In this document: one piece after another, positions 1-13,500 of the stretch
Layout of the letters: each line of letters begins with the position of its first letter
Numbering within the stretch: position 1 is the stretch's first letter
Assembly: GCF_932526225.1 (NCBI RefSeq)
Contig: NC_064043.1
Location: forward strand, 9,715,821-9,779,820
Length of the DNA: 64,000 nucleotides
Source of the DNA: Nematostella vectensis
Taxonomy: Eukaryota; Cnidaria; Anthozoa; Actiniaria; Edwardsiidae
Reading direction: 5' to 3'
Notes under the pieces: model-generated
The model's input: only the letters and a program-made list of their open reading frames with translations
Told to the model about the DNA's origin: nothing
Database searches by the model: none
Made by a program: the position numbers and the translations under genes

Positions 1-2110
1 GGAGGCACCGCAGGCTGACTTTGATGAGGGACTGAAGGAGAGGGTGGCATTCCTGGACGCTTAGGCTTCCCAGAGTGCAAAGCAGACATGCTTTGAGGAC
101 TGGGTGTAGACCTCTGCGATGGAGGCTGCAAAGATGGTGACGTTTGCAGACCAGGTAGGGACTGAGGGGGTGCTGCCGAGGAAGGTGGGGTCATTTGTTG
201 AGCTTGCGCATTGGGAGGTGTATTCACAGGGGAGAAAGCTGACCCTGGCTGGGGGGATGATCCAGAGTGACTACTCAGTGGCTGGGTGCTGCTATGAGGT
301 GGAGCCCTAGCCTGTGGGGTACTTGAAGGTGGTATTCCATGACCTGTAGGTGTCGCATGTTGACCTGTTGCTGTAGATCCTGCTATTGACTGGACAGGCC
401 GCTGGGATTGTGGTTGTGCGTGTTGTCCTGAGCTGGCCATGCCATAAGGCTGCTGGACTGGTGGACCACTGCGAGAGGGTTGTCTTGTCTGTTGAGAAGC
501 ACCAGTTTGATCCATCTGCCGAGATCCAGGGGGTGGTGTCCCACGAGAGGAAGGACCATTAAGCACTTGATTTGAAGGCATATTTGCCCCAAAGCTAGAG
601 CTAGGTGGGTACTGAGCAGAGTTTGGATGTGATGCAGGAGGAACTTGAGGTCTTCCTGGTGTGTTATTACCCACCATTCCCTGGCTATTATTGCCAGCAT
701 TTTGACCCCAATATGAATAAGCACCTGTAGAGAAAAAAAAATTGATCATATTCTAATGAAACCAAAGTCAAGTAAGGACTGAACTCATACATTGTCTAGA
801 TGAAACATGTTCTAGTGCTCTGACAATTACAATATTGGTCCAGGAAGAACCTTCCATCATACAGAACCAAACAGTTGGGTTAGACTAGTGCCCAACACGT
901 TTGGGACTGATGCAATTGATAATATTTTGTGGCAAAAGTAGTCAATTAAAAATAGAAAGTGAAAGGAAAACATTTCCTAAAACATAAGCATGTGCACTTT
1001 TTGTGTAATGACTACGCAAGAGATCAAAGTGGTGCCATGGGAATTTCAAGCTGTGATTTGATAAAAGCATGTGCATGCAATGTTTTGTGTGATGAGTGGC
1101 TAAACAACAAACATGTACATTCAACACAAATGTTTGATGAAAATATTTTGATCTCGTTCAAACATCTGGAGGTGTTTTGGAAGCCAAATTAATAGCCATG
1201 CTTTGTGGGTGGCTAAACGTACCAACATTTGTGTCCAATGCAATGTTTTACGAATATTTAGCAAGACCTTAAAGAACTAATGGGATGCAAGTCATGGATG
1301 AAAAAAATAAAACGAATTTGGAAGAGTAGAGCATGGATATAATTATTTATGAAACATACTCAATACAAAAATACATGGTGTTCAGAATAGAATAATATCT
1401 TACATAAATTACAACATACAACGAAAATGACTAAAATGATAAAAATAGGGTTGTAGTTTTAAAAACATCAACCACTACTAACCAGACATTTGAGACTAAA
1501 TTTGGTTGTTTAAATAAAGGAGGGATATTACAAAAGCAGGTAATAACAATAAAACAGACAATTTGATAATTGCTATGTCTTGTAAGACAAACATAACTGA
1601 CAAGTGATTTTGCTCTACAGGGAATGAATGACGTGGAGAAAGTTGCATCACATCAGCTATAAATCAAGTCATCACGAATTATACGTAGATCTCATTTTTA
1701 TCTAAAAAAACATAATATGAATAAAAATTTGAATCTAGACTATTCTTGTAAAATTGTTTCAATAATGTATTAATGTCATTTGCGATACTTTAGTTATCAA
1801 CACAGAAAAGCTTTCTCAATCATGTGATAGTATTTTTAGGTTTGTGATGAAATCTCGCTAACAAAACAAACCTACCGGCAGTTTGATAATGCCCGGCGTT
1901 GTTCGATTTAGCAGGCTGATTGTTCACGGGTCTGGCGTTAAGCTGAGGCGATTGACTGCCCTGTTGATGTCCCGTTTCCTGTGGCATACCGTGTTTGGCA
2001 TACGGACCTGTACCAGAAGAATCGAAATGATTCACCCCATCATGATTGTAATATGAGTTCGTTTCGCCTCCCGAAACCGGGATATTTGAGAAAGGCCCTG
2101 TTCCGGACAT
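1..2110 (-). CDS. Pro/Gln/Ser-rich disordered protein, N-terminal part (partial)
   Basis: Two coding exons are visible: 2110-1876 (ATG at 2110-2108, donor GTAGGT) and 724-1 (acceptor CTACAG), joined in phase 1 through a Gly codon; the second runs off the window edge. Together they encode about 320 residues with no stop. The protein starts MSGTGPFSNIPVSGGE and soon becomes Pro, Gln, Ser, Gly and Thr rich, with few charged or hydrophobic stretches, so this part is predicted to be disordered. No folded domain is visible. Such tails occur in chromatin co-regulators (for example ARID1-type subunits) and in the COPII scaffold Sec16, but nothing here decides between them and I give no function. The promoter faces CACNA2D, about 1.1 kb away. 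Confidence 0.7.
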
Positions 2111-3251
2111 GCTTGTAGTTGTAGTTAAAGCATCTGTGTAAGTTTAAGCTTCCTAAGAGCTGACAGATACCAATAATAAAGACGGATTCGCAGAAATTTC
2201 TGAAGATATTCGTGACTTTCAAGATGGAGCCCAAAACTCCGAGCATGCGCAAAGCCACAGCGACGTGGCAAGATTACCCAGGATGCAATGTGCATTGGAG
2301 CTCCGCTGACCACATTACAACCCACATTACAATTTTTTTTGTTATTTATTTTCATTATCTAATATAAAAACTTATCCATGTCAAGTATTTCAAGATCCAG
2401 CTGCTTGGAATGAAAAATGGAATATAACTGTTTTATTTTTTGCTTGTTTTAAATCAGGATTTTAAAAAAACATTTAAAAATAGAGAAGCCCATTTACACC
2501 CACTTTGGAATAAAGAGCTGAGCTAGAGTTTACATTAAGTTCTTGGTAATAATTGGAGTTAGGACGAATTAAATATAAACAAATAAAATGTCCTTCACTG
2601 TTTCAGCTTGGGCATCCTGTGGTGATATTTGTTTTTCGCGCCTATCCCTAGTCCCACTCGGTCAATGGAGATTCGCTAAACGAAAATTCTGGGAGCTCGC
2701 CTTGAATTCGTCTCAAAAACGACAATTTAATCAGTCTCTACGCAAATCATGAGCAAACTGTGATGGAAAGTATAGGGTATGACTCACATGCAAAGTAAGT
2801 CAATGCCTTATGCATAAGTAAGCTTCGATTTGACACATCTATCCTACCCCCTTCAGACATGCCGAAGTCTCTCTACGAAGTCGATCGCAGAGTGTTGCTT
2901 CATCCTGATATTATCCTACCTGGATAAATATCAAAATCGGGAGATGTAGATTAACTAGCTCTATGCCCTGCATTACATTCTAGCGTTGGTAATATCTTGG
3001 CGTTTGTAGTCAAAAGAGAGCGCTTTTAAATGCAAATTATCTATATTAGCAAAAGGCAAAATTGAACCAATCAGGAAGCTAGAAAAACCTGTCATTTCTT
3101 CAGAACCCGTTAAAAATATATGAAGCAATGCCCTTATTTGTAGCTAGGATGCAATTACGTCTCGCAAGAAGCCCAAACAGTATGATAAATAGTAAGCCAA
3201 AGCCGAACCGCAATTTTTTACAGGTTTTATAAACAGAATAGGAGCAAAAAA
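2111..3251. other. Divergent intergenic spacer
   Basis: This 1.1 kb lies between the start codons of the minus-strand disordered-protein gene and CACNA2D. It contains no credible exon. The part near 2245-2292 holds promoter-like motifs (listed separately). The rest is AT-rich and I recognise nothing else in it. Confidence 0.6.
2245..2292. promoter_or_regulatory. Candidate NRF1-like and ZNF143/Staf-like sites
   Basis: GCATGCGCA at about 2243-2251 resembles half of the palindromic NRF1 site. TACCCAGGATGCAATGTG at 2275-2292 is close to the Staf/ZNF143 consensus (CCC..ATGCA core). They sit 130-185 bp upstream of the minus-strand ATG at 2110, a typical position for a TATA-less housekeeping promoter. 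The motif matches are by eye and binding is inference. Confidence 0.4.
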
Positions 3252-6200
3252 ATGGCGGACGTGCCGAGAACGCTAGCCATTTTGACCACGCTACTCGCGT
3301 GTGTTTTTCTTTCGGGAACACACTCCCAGTTATCTTATTCAAGGTATGATTTTGCGCCGTTACGTTTTGGTGATTTTCTTGTGAGTTTATGGAAATGGAG
3401 AAATATAGAAATGCGGGGTTTTCGTTTCAGAGCTAAACAATGGGCAGATGAGATTGGAAGGAATATTACGGCTTTCGTGAAGACGAAAACACAGTTTGAC
3501 ACTTTACAAGGGGTAGGTTTTCGAGGTTTGAATTTCGCTGTCATTGCGGAAATTTGAAAAAAGTAAGGCAATTCTCGAAATCCGTAATTGTTGTCACTCA
3601 GCTAGAAATTTTTCAGCATTTTTATGGCCATGATATTACACAGGAATACAAAAAGTACGATGACGAACAGACCAAGTTTACGTTTAACCTTCAATCAAGG
3701 GATGGACCCGCAATGGCCCAAGCAATGAAGCAACATTTAGAACAAGTTTTGAGAACTAAAATCCAATCGGTACAGGTAAGTGGGGTAGAAAAGCAACTCG
3801 TAAAATTTAAACCAGATAAGAGTAAACACATGCGAAGAGTAAACTTGGTTATTTGAAGCCCTCAGACGAACACTCTTTAATCCAAGTTATTATTTAGCGC
3901 AAGCATTAACCAGACTTCGTGAATTTCCCCTTGGTTGACCATCATTCACTTTCTAACTAAACACTTTTGACTTTCTTGCTTGTAAAAACGCATAATTTAA
4001 GTCCTGCCCTATGTTTTCGCCCTTCGTTTAAAGCAATCTCTCATTATACGACTCACTTCTTCTTTCCTAATTTCACTTTACCAATTTCAGTTTTAAAAAC
4101 ATTCATGAGTTATACGCTCCGTACTAAATTAAGTTTTACGAAGGCTTTGGAAAATCGAAAGTGGTTTTCTCCGAGTCATCCTGCGGCATAAGCTTGTTGT
4201 AGTTGTCATAATTTTTTCATGAGGTATTTTCACTTTGAAAAACAAATGGCCCTCCTAAAATCGCGAAATTTTTGCATTAATTTCCTTAAGTGTATCGTGT
4301 CTCTTTGATGAACAGTAGCATGGTTTCTGGGAACCCATTCAACTGCTATGGAAGTAATTTTTATCTGCGTTTCCATCAGGCCATAGAAATACTAATCACC
4401 TATACAGAGCATGCATTTGACGACTCCCATTTCTAATATTTTAATTTCTATCAGCGAAACACCTTCTGAACCTCAAATTGCTCAGTAGGTAATATTTTCC
4501 AGTACAAATTTGTAATTGTGATTTAAAAGGGATCACTCCACAATTTTTTACTCTTAAAGTGGAATTTTTTTAAGTTTACAGTATGTTTTTTCTCAGTTAT
4601 TTGTTATTGTGTTTTTTAATTTGTAAGAATATACCATGCACTCTAAACGTATGGAATAAAGTCCTTTGCTTTTGATATGTGATACTATATTTTACATCAC
4701 TTCATGCATCACTTTGTCATAGTTATAGAATGCCTTTAACAAACATAATTTGTTTTTATAAAATAAAACTTAGTGTTTAATTCAAAAGTTTTGATTTCTT
4801 CAGACTCTATCACAAATGGCTGAGGAACTTAATGCAAACTACACATATGACAGCTCTCTTACAGTTGATAATGTAAGTACAAATACTACTGGTTATAACA
4901 AATAATTTTACTATTCAATCAAGAGTGTTAGTCCTTAAAAAGAACATTATTGCAAAAATTGTTATCAATCAAATCAGGAAGCTCAAATAAGATATCTACC
5001 AAAGATAGTCTCTTTCAACTATTTGTTGCATTCAAGGTACTGTTGTATTCTTTAATTATTTTTAAAACAATATACATGTGGCAGTTAATAATGTTATTAT
5101 ATATAGAGATTTTACATATTCAAAATATATAATTAAATTATCGTTTTTCCATCACACATTATGCACAAATCTCAACGTGCCTTTGAATTATTTGCAGTTT
5201 AAATTCTATGACAGCAAATACCTTGAAGAAGCTGATAACTTCACTCTAGTTGAAGTACCAACATTTGCAAGTATTCCAGTAAACATGACTTACAGTACCG
5301 TCCATGTACCAACAGATGTATACAAAGGAAGTAAGTAACAAAAGTGTGGAATTAAAAAGAGAGCATATTGAATAAGGGTGGTTAAACCTTTATAATACAA
5401 CTGAGACTGTTACAAGCTATAAAATAACACAAGGTTGAATAGGTATGTTAAATGCCTCTGTGAAACATAGTAGTTGCATTCACATTTCAAGCACTAGCCC
5501 TTCGTCGGAGTATCAGTTTCAACGAGGCAAACAACATACTGTATCAACCTTTTGTTGATTTATAGCCTCTACCCCCTGCCCATGGACAATCATCTAGCTT
5601 TTCTACAGCTTGTCTGTAAACTTTCTAGTTATTCCATTGAGACTGTTTCAGTTCTAGGACCTTGAAAGTGCTATTCCTGTTCAATTATCAGTGATAAATT
5701 CAAATTAACTTATCCAGAAAATGGTTTGCATACATACACATTTTGAATAGAATCCCCAAGTAATTAACTTTTTTTTTTAATTTTCTAGGCAAAGTTATCC
5801 TCAACTCTGCCAAATGGACAGAAGGTCTTGATAAGTACTTCAGAGAAAATATGGAAAAAGAACCTTCTCTGCTCTGGCAACTGGCTGGCACATCAACAGG
5901 AGTCTACCGTGCATACCCAGGTAAGACCATAGCCTTGCACAGCTATTTTTAACTACTCCACCCAAACCCAGGTAAGACCATAGCCTTGCACATCTGTTTT
6001 AAGCTAATATCTACTGCCTATACCAGGTAAGACCATAGCTTTGTACAGCTATTTTAAGCTAATGTCTACTGCCTATACAAGATAAGATCATAGCTTTGTA
6101 CAGCTATTTTCAGCTACTGTCTACCACCCAAACCCAGGTAAGTCTGTAGCCTTACACAGCTATTTTCAGCTGATGTATACTTCACATATATCAGGTACGA

Positions 6201-7568
6201 CAATAGCCTTGTACAGCTGTTTTCAGCTGATTTATACTATGTATTCCAGTTAAGACCATAGTCTTGCATTGCTATTTTTAGCTTTTATGATCTCAGTACA
6301 GAAATTAGCTGATATTCCTTTTATTGATTGATTGATTGATTTAATCCACAAGGGATTTAATCCACTAAACAGGACGATCTTAAAGCCAAGGCTTGATATG
6401 CATAAAGTAAACACTGTATAGGGGCCCTTGCTTGAGATTCCAAATGAAAAGTTACCCTTTAGTGGATCCTTTTTAAAAAGTGTGTTTCTAGATAGTTATC
6501 TCATTTGTTTACTGTGTGATACTTTTTAGCTTGATTAGCAGGAAAACACTGTATGTACTATAATGACCCTCGCTGAAATACTAAATTGGCAGTTACTGCA
6601 GCCAACTCATTCTAAAAAGTGATTAGGAGGCCGAGTTTAACTGATTTAGTATTCATTTGTTTTGGACATTACCAGCTTCTAGTTTAAAATCAACATTTTA
6701 TATATAAAATACTTTATAGTGTGTATATATTATAGAGTGTCTGTAGAGCAATTACATGTCTTGGGAGCAGGAAGCTGCAAATTGTTTTCAAGTTTTAAAT
6801 TATTTAGATTGTAAATTGAATACTTGTATATGGGTATAGGCACTGAATTTTTTACCATTTCTCCAGAGTACTTCTAAGTCTAAGCACTCTTAACCTTGTG
6901 ATTCTTATCTTACATCTACCATTTCATTTGGCAGTTTAGCAGTCAGGGGCAATTATATGATTATTTGACAGCTGGCAGCTTTCTTTGAAAAGCTGATAAG
7001 GTTTTATTACCAGTTATATCAAACTTCCCAGTTTCCATGCAAATTTAAGTGGGGCTGTAGTTTTATAAATACACCTGCTGAGTCAACTGAGTTTTCTAAG
7101 GTGCTTTTAACAATTTTTGAATAATTTAAAATTTAAGTTATTTGAAATTTAAATAAAGAAGTCTATCAATTTTTGGTTATAGGTCTTACAAATTTTATTA
7201 TCAAATCTTCTTAAAAATAAGTGTCAGTCTATGCGGGGGTAAAGGCTATTAGTTTTGACAATACTGATTTTAGCTTAACCTATTCCAACCTTATTCCCAC
7301 TTGGTTCATCAAGTTATCAGGCTTTGAAATTACATAGGAGTTTGATTTAACTTAAAATATCATGTTAAAATATTCATTTGCAAATAAATTTACCAAGCCT
7401 TGATAAAATGAAAAATTACAGGACAACATTTAAACTACGCCGGTGTAAAGATATATGGTCCATCAGTGTCTATAACTACAGTTTATCCCCTTGTCCCTTT
7501 TTCCTGACAGGCTACAAATGGAGAACGCCAAACGACAAGGATATGTATGATCACCGAAGGAGAGGCTG
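3252..7568 (+). other. CACNA2D: CACNA2D exons 1-7: signal peptide and VWA_N region
   Basis: Exons: 3252-3343, 3431-3512, 3617-3775, 4804-4872, 5198-5330, 5789-5920, 7511-7568. Exon 1 encodes MADVPRTLAILTTLLACVFL and the cleavage region. Exons 2-4 are charged and probably helical. Exons 5-7 encode the VWA_N motifs. The exon 7 donor must be GTGGGT at 7569, inside the apparent open frame: only this gives the family motif RRRGWYIQG when joined to exon 8, and an open frame continuing to 7578 is intron read-through. The exon 6 donor begins a tandem array of donor copies. Confidence 0.9.
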
Positions 7569-10500
7569 GTGGGTCTAAAAAAAAAATCCTGTTTAAATGC
7601 ACCTATTAAAAACAAAAGGCCAGACTTGGCCGCTTCTTATGAGAATTATGTGTTAGGAACTTATAACTACACACTATTCATCCATATTTCTGCATTCAGT
7701 AGATATATCACAAGATCTATTATGTCTTAGAACTGCCATTTGACAAATTAAACTAGGCGTATGCTTCCATATCTGAATCTACACTTGAGGCAAATTCCTT
7801 CCTGTAATGTTGAACCTCACATAACAATGCCATCTTTCACAGGTACATCCAAGGGTCCAGTTCACCAAAAGACATGGTTATTTTATTAGACTTGTGAGTG
7901 TCTTTCTATTTTAAGGAGTCAGTTCCTTTCAATAAGTGCTTGTTTTAGAAACCTGGATGCTTATTTGTCGCAGCACACTTAATTAAAAATTTAGACTTCA
8001 GCTCTTTATCAACATAATCATGTCTTAATTATAAGTTCTAAATTAAAAGAAATCATGCTTAATCATTGAACAGTGAGAAAATAATCAAGAACAGCCTCCA
8101 AGTTTTAAACTGTTTCATTGTTTTCTAATAATAAAGAGTAACTTGTTGTTGCTGAAAGTGTGGCCTTATTTTGAGGGCCACTTATTTAAAAATTTTAAGA
8201 GGGGAGATTATTAGAAGCTACTGTTGGTGCTGGACAAGGCCTTTACTGAATTGTCTCTCAATAATTAGATCCCAAAGGACTTATGGTAAGAGGTCACTAT
8301 TCTGCTAACTTCCTTTTCCTCTTTTTAAGGGTTTACTTCCTTAAGGATATAATTATCCTCCTTGGCATACAGTACTGTCTCTCCAATCTTCCTGAAAATA
8401 GTCGTTCTAAAATAAAACTATTATTTGTAACAATTTTCCTTAAAAATGTTCCCTTGTTCGTTAAATGACAGTTTTAATTAATGATAAACAAAACCGATTA
8501 AACAGTTACCTAAAATCTTTTACCCTGGTTCCAGAGCCTTTAACGTCTCTCAATTTTAGTTAGCTCGCTGGCCACAAAATAGAGACGTGCGAGGCTCTGG
8601 AACCAGGGTAAAAATCTTCATGATATATTATTGATAAATGACAGTGATAAAATTGCTACCTATATACTAATACACGAATGTACTGACTTACCTGCTATCT
8701 CGCAGGAGTGGAAGTATGACTGGGAGCAAGATAGCAATTGTTAAATTGGCTGCCACATATCTTCTTGACACTCTGCAAGAAAATGACTTTGTTAATGTTG
8801 TTGTTGTGAGTAAACGTTATAAATTATCATATATTATTAAAAGTAAAAGTCGTAAAAATCACAAATCGTTTCACTCTATATGGGTTGGATTTCTATAAGA
8901 GATTAATTTACTAATAAGCATTGATATAAATATATAGTGCCGTAGCAGGCTTCAAAATATTGGGGGTCATTTCCTTATAATTTCAAGAAATATTGGGGCA
9001 CATGCCCCCAGTGCCCCACCCCCTGCTACGGCCCTGATTTACAATATAAATTTTAAACAGGTTTAACAGTTTGGGCTTATGTGCTTGTTGATAAATTTAA
9101 GTGTAAACTGGTTTTAAAATTGCAGAGTATAAGTATAAATTATAAATATTTGAAAGTCAGCATATTTTAATGTTGTTTCATAAAGGGCATGTCTTTGGAA
9201 ATGATGCATCTTTCTTAAATTTCTAGTTTAATAAAAAAGCCTATATGCTGTGCGAGTATTTAACATCAGACGAGACTAAGGTAAGTACACTCATCAAGTA
9301 GCTTGAGACTACCTGTGGATTAATGACTGCCACTTGGACTGCAAATTCAACTGTGGCCACTCTGTTTTGTCATTATCAAACATTGTCGCTAGTGTGGGCG
9401 TTTAGTTTCTGATCTTCATGAGGAACTTGCATTGCATGGAAATTAAATACTGACTGCAAAGTAAAACTGAATTGCAAGATATAGAAAGAACTGCTTACAT
9501 GCCATAATTAAAAAAATCTGTATTTTGGCAATGGGTATCTTTAATAGAAATCGCAATCAATGTTTTTTGGGCGAAATTGAATTGGTGGAATAAATTTTCT
9601 TCTCTACTTGCTTGCTTACCCTTCTCTTTGCTTATTCTCATAATCAGCTTGACCAAGTCAAAGGCGTCAACCTTGGGAACTGTAATGACACTCTCCTTCA
9701 GGCAACATACCAAAACAAAAAGGTCAGTGATGAAATGAGCTGAATATGTCAACTTTTTAACCCTCAAGTAATTGCATTGAGCCACTTAACTGATTGCCTA
9801 CCTATCTCTTTTTTTAGTATTTAAAGAATCTAGTGACATATGTGTGGGCCACAGAGGTAGCAAATGTGGATATGGGCTTTGTGAAAGCTGTCGAAGTACT
9901 GAAGGTAATGTGTGATCATCATTGACATCATCATCATCATTCTTATAAGCATCATTACTAGCTTTATCATCATCATATGTAAATCACAATGGTCCTCAAC
10001 TATCATAAACATCTCACCACCATTACTATTAAAAATATCATCAGCGTCAACAACAACAACATTATCATCACCATCCACAACAACATCATCACCATCAGCA
10101 GCAACATCATCACCATCAGCAGCAAAAGTATTACAATCACAACAACATCATCACCATCAAAAACAACATCACCACCACCAACAACAACATCACCATCAAC
10201 AACATCACCATCATCTACAACAACATCACCACTATAATTAAAAATAGCATAATCAATATCATCACCATCAACAACATCTTCATCATCAACAACTATATCA
10301 TCACCATCAACAGCATAATCACCATCAACACCAACTACTACATCATCACCATCAACAACATCGTCACCATCAACAACGTCAACAACATCATCACCATTAA
10401 AAACATCAACAACATTGTCACCATTAACAACATCATCACCATCAACAACGTCATCACAATCAAGAACATTATCACCATCAACAACATCGTCACCATAAAC

Positions 10501-13500
10501 AACGTCAACAACATCATCACCATCAACAACATCAATAACATCATCACCATCAACAATATCATCACCATTAACAACATCATCACCATCAACAACAACATCA
10601 CCATCAACAACATCATCACCATCAACAAAATCAACACCATCAACAACAACATCATCACCATCAACAACATCATCAACATCAACAACGTCAACAACATCAT
10701 TACCATTAACAACATCAACAATATCGTCACCATCAAAAACATCATCACCATCAACAACGTCATCACTATAAACAACATCATCACCATCAACAACATCAAC
10801 AACATCGTCACCATAAACAACGTCAACAACATCATCACCATCAACATCAACATCATCACCATCAACAACATCATCACCATCAACGACATCATCACCATCA
10901 ACAACGTCACGTCACCATCAACAACATCGTCACCATAAACAACGTCTACAACATCATCAACATCAACATCAACAACATCATCACCATCAACAATATCATC
11001 ACCATCAACAACATCGTCACAATCAACAACATCATCACCATCAACAACAACATCACCATCAACAACATCAACACCATCAACAACAACATCATCACAATCA
11101 ACAATATCATCACCATCAACAACATCGTCACAATCAACAACATTATCACCATCAACAACATCACCATCAACAACATCGTCACCATCAACAACGTCAACAA
11201 CATCATTACCATTAACAACATCAACAACATCGTCACCATCAACAACGTCATCACCATCAACACCATCAACAACAACATCACCATCAACAACATCATCACC
11301 ATCAACAACAACATCATCAACAACAACATCACCATCAACTTAAAGCTATAATCACAGTCGTTTCTTCTTCTACTCTACAGAAAGCGCGAAACAACAACCA
11401 GACCAGCTCTGGCTGCATCCAAACCATTAACTTCTTCACGGACGGCGTCGAGGATGTTGTACACAAGAAGACTAACGATTTCCTAGATGATCCTGAAATC
11501 CAGAAACTAGGTGTAAGGGAAATACAAACATTATCAAACGATAAACGAGCTGCGAGTCGGATCTCGAACTTGAGGAAATCGTTCGTAGAACATAGCTGAT
11601 ATTCTCCATGCAAGCAAGTATTGTAAGAAAAACTTTGCGCACGACTGATCAAAGTCCTGTTGGTTTGAATTTTGTTAGCCTGATTCATCCAGTGCTTGCA
11701 ATTATTTGCTTCAGGGGAGGGGAGGGGTAGTGGAGCAAACCTTCACCACATGTGTGATAAATCAAGCTAGCGAAAACAAAAATTGAATTTTGGATGTCGA
11801 TGTTATGTCTTGGTGAGCTGTGTAGCAAAAGAATCTACGGGCGGTACTATAAATCCGCATTGATATTTTCTTTCATGTATCAAGTAGAGGCTTAGAGTCT
11901 TTCTCTGTGTGTTCAGATCCGCGTCTTTGGGTATCTGGTCGGTCGGGAGAAGGGCAGTCCTTACAAACCTGTGCAAGATATCGCGTGCAGAAACAAGGGT
12001 GAGTGTTTGACTTGTTAGAGAAACTTGGAATATAGCAGCCTGGGTCTATCTATTAAGTTCAGTGCCGTAGCAGGGGGTGGGGCACTGCCCCCCCCCCCCC
12101 CCAAATATTTTCAAACATAAGGAAGTGACCAGTAGGGGCGTGGCCATTTTCTTTATGTTTCTTTATTGTGCCCCAAATATTTAGAGGTCTGTTATGGCAC
12201 AGAAGGTAAATAATTTAGCTTGCTTTGGGGGATGGGGAATGCCAATAAGTACATATCCCGAGCTAAGTAACATGCATCCCCGATAAAATATTTTGTTATG
12301 TTTCTGTTCTAGGTTACTTTTACACCATCGAGACTCTTTCGGATGTCAGAGAGAACATTTCCGTAAGTTTACTCGACAGGCCATGATGTGATCCCAACCC
12401 TCGTCTTTTTTAGCCATCCTCGCATCATGATTTGTATTCTCAGTTATGATTTATCGATTTCTTGGTATATTTTGCAGCCATGGATGTCTAATATTTTTTT
12501 GTATTTCTAACGCGTGGATAAAAGGCGAGCTCTGCTATACCATGCTCCACGTTATAGAATTAGGCATTCACCATTCATCATCAGGCCTTACAGCACTTAA
12601 TGCACGTAACCCTGCATTGCACGTGATCGTGTCTGGCTCCACTAACATGATCTTTGCACTTTGCGCACTTCAGAAGTACATGAGCACTTTAAGACTTTCG
12701 ATCACGTGATCAAATAGACATGTTACTACCACCGAGTGCACGTGACCTGTGGTCACATTGCACGTGATCGTGTGTGCGGTCCCCTGGCTCCACTAACATG
12801 ATCTTTGCACTTTGCGCACTTCAGAAGTACATGAGCACTTTAAGACTTTCGATCACGTGATCAAATAGACATGTTACTACCACCGAGTGCACGTGACCTG
12901 TGGTCACATTGCACGTGATCGTGTCTGCGGTCCCCTGGCTCCACTAACATGATCTTTGCACTTTGCGCACTTCAGAAGTACATGAGCGTGTTGAGTCGTC
13001 CTCTCGCTCTCACTAAGCAGCACCCCCCCACGTGGACTCCTATATATCTTGACCAGCTGGTGAGTGGGTTACCTGTGTCTCGTGTACCGCTAGTCTGACG
13101 CGCGTGTTGTTGTGTGTCCTTACAGCCGTATATGACCGTGCTCGGGAGACCGCAAGGTTTGTCCCGGGACCGCAATTTGACCTCCTGGACACCTATTTAT
13201 CGTGATGGCGGGGTGAGTGCGGTTAACATGCGTATTCTGGCAATAGAGTAAGAGCCAAACATTCAAAACAGTTAAACAACAAAATAGAGAAGAGCAAAAG
13301 AAAAGCTAAAACGTGAGTTAATCCGGGAACTAAGAATTATTTGGCGGGAAACCTTTTGGCGGGAAACCTATTGGCGGGGAAAAAAGAACTTTTAGTTGGT
13401 CATCGTATCAGACTCATTCGTGTATATTAAATCGTTTCCATCACCTTATAGGGCGACAAAGCAGTTATTTTGTGGCTCTTAGTCTCTTAGGTAGCAAAAC

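Larger units (their letters stand above)
7843..11998 (+). other. CACNA2D: CACNA2D exons 8-14: von Willebrand factor A domain
   Basis: Exons: 7843-7893, 8706-8805, 9227-9280, 9648-9722, 9818-9904, 11381-11512, 11917-11998. The MIDAS DxSxS motif is split by the exon 8/9 junction (GAC TT|G AGT). The second MIDAS aspartate lies in exon 13 (NFFTDGVED). In vertebrate alpha-2/delta proteins an intact MIDAS is needed for channel trafficking, so this copy looks functional. The intron between exons 12 and 13 holds a 1.4 kb ATC/AAC microsatellite. Confidence 0.92.

Noticed and set aside
7511-7578. CACNA2D exon 7 ending at GGTCTAA
   Set aside because: Using GTCTAA as donor breaks phase with exon 8; GTGGGT at 7569 gives the conserved RRRGWYIQG.
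9912-11338. Long open frames (up to 190 aa, Met/Leu/Val or His/Gln rich) on both strands
   Set aside because: Direct translation of an ATC/AAC triplet microsatellite inside a CACNA2D intron; no splice fit and no protein homology.
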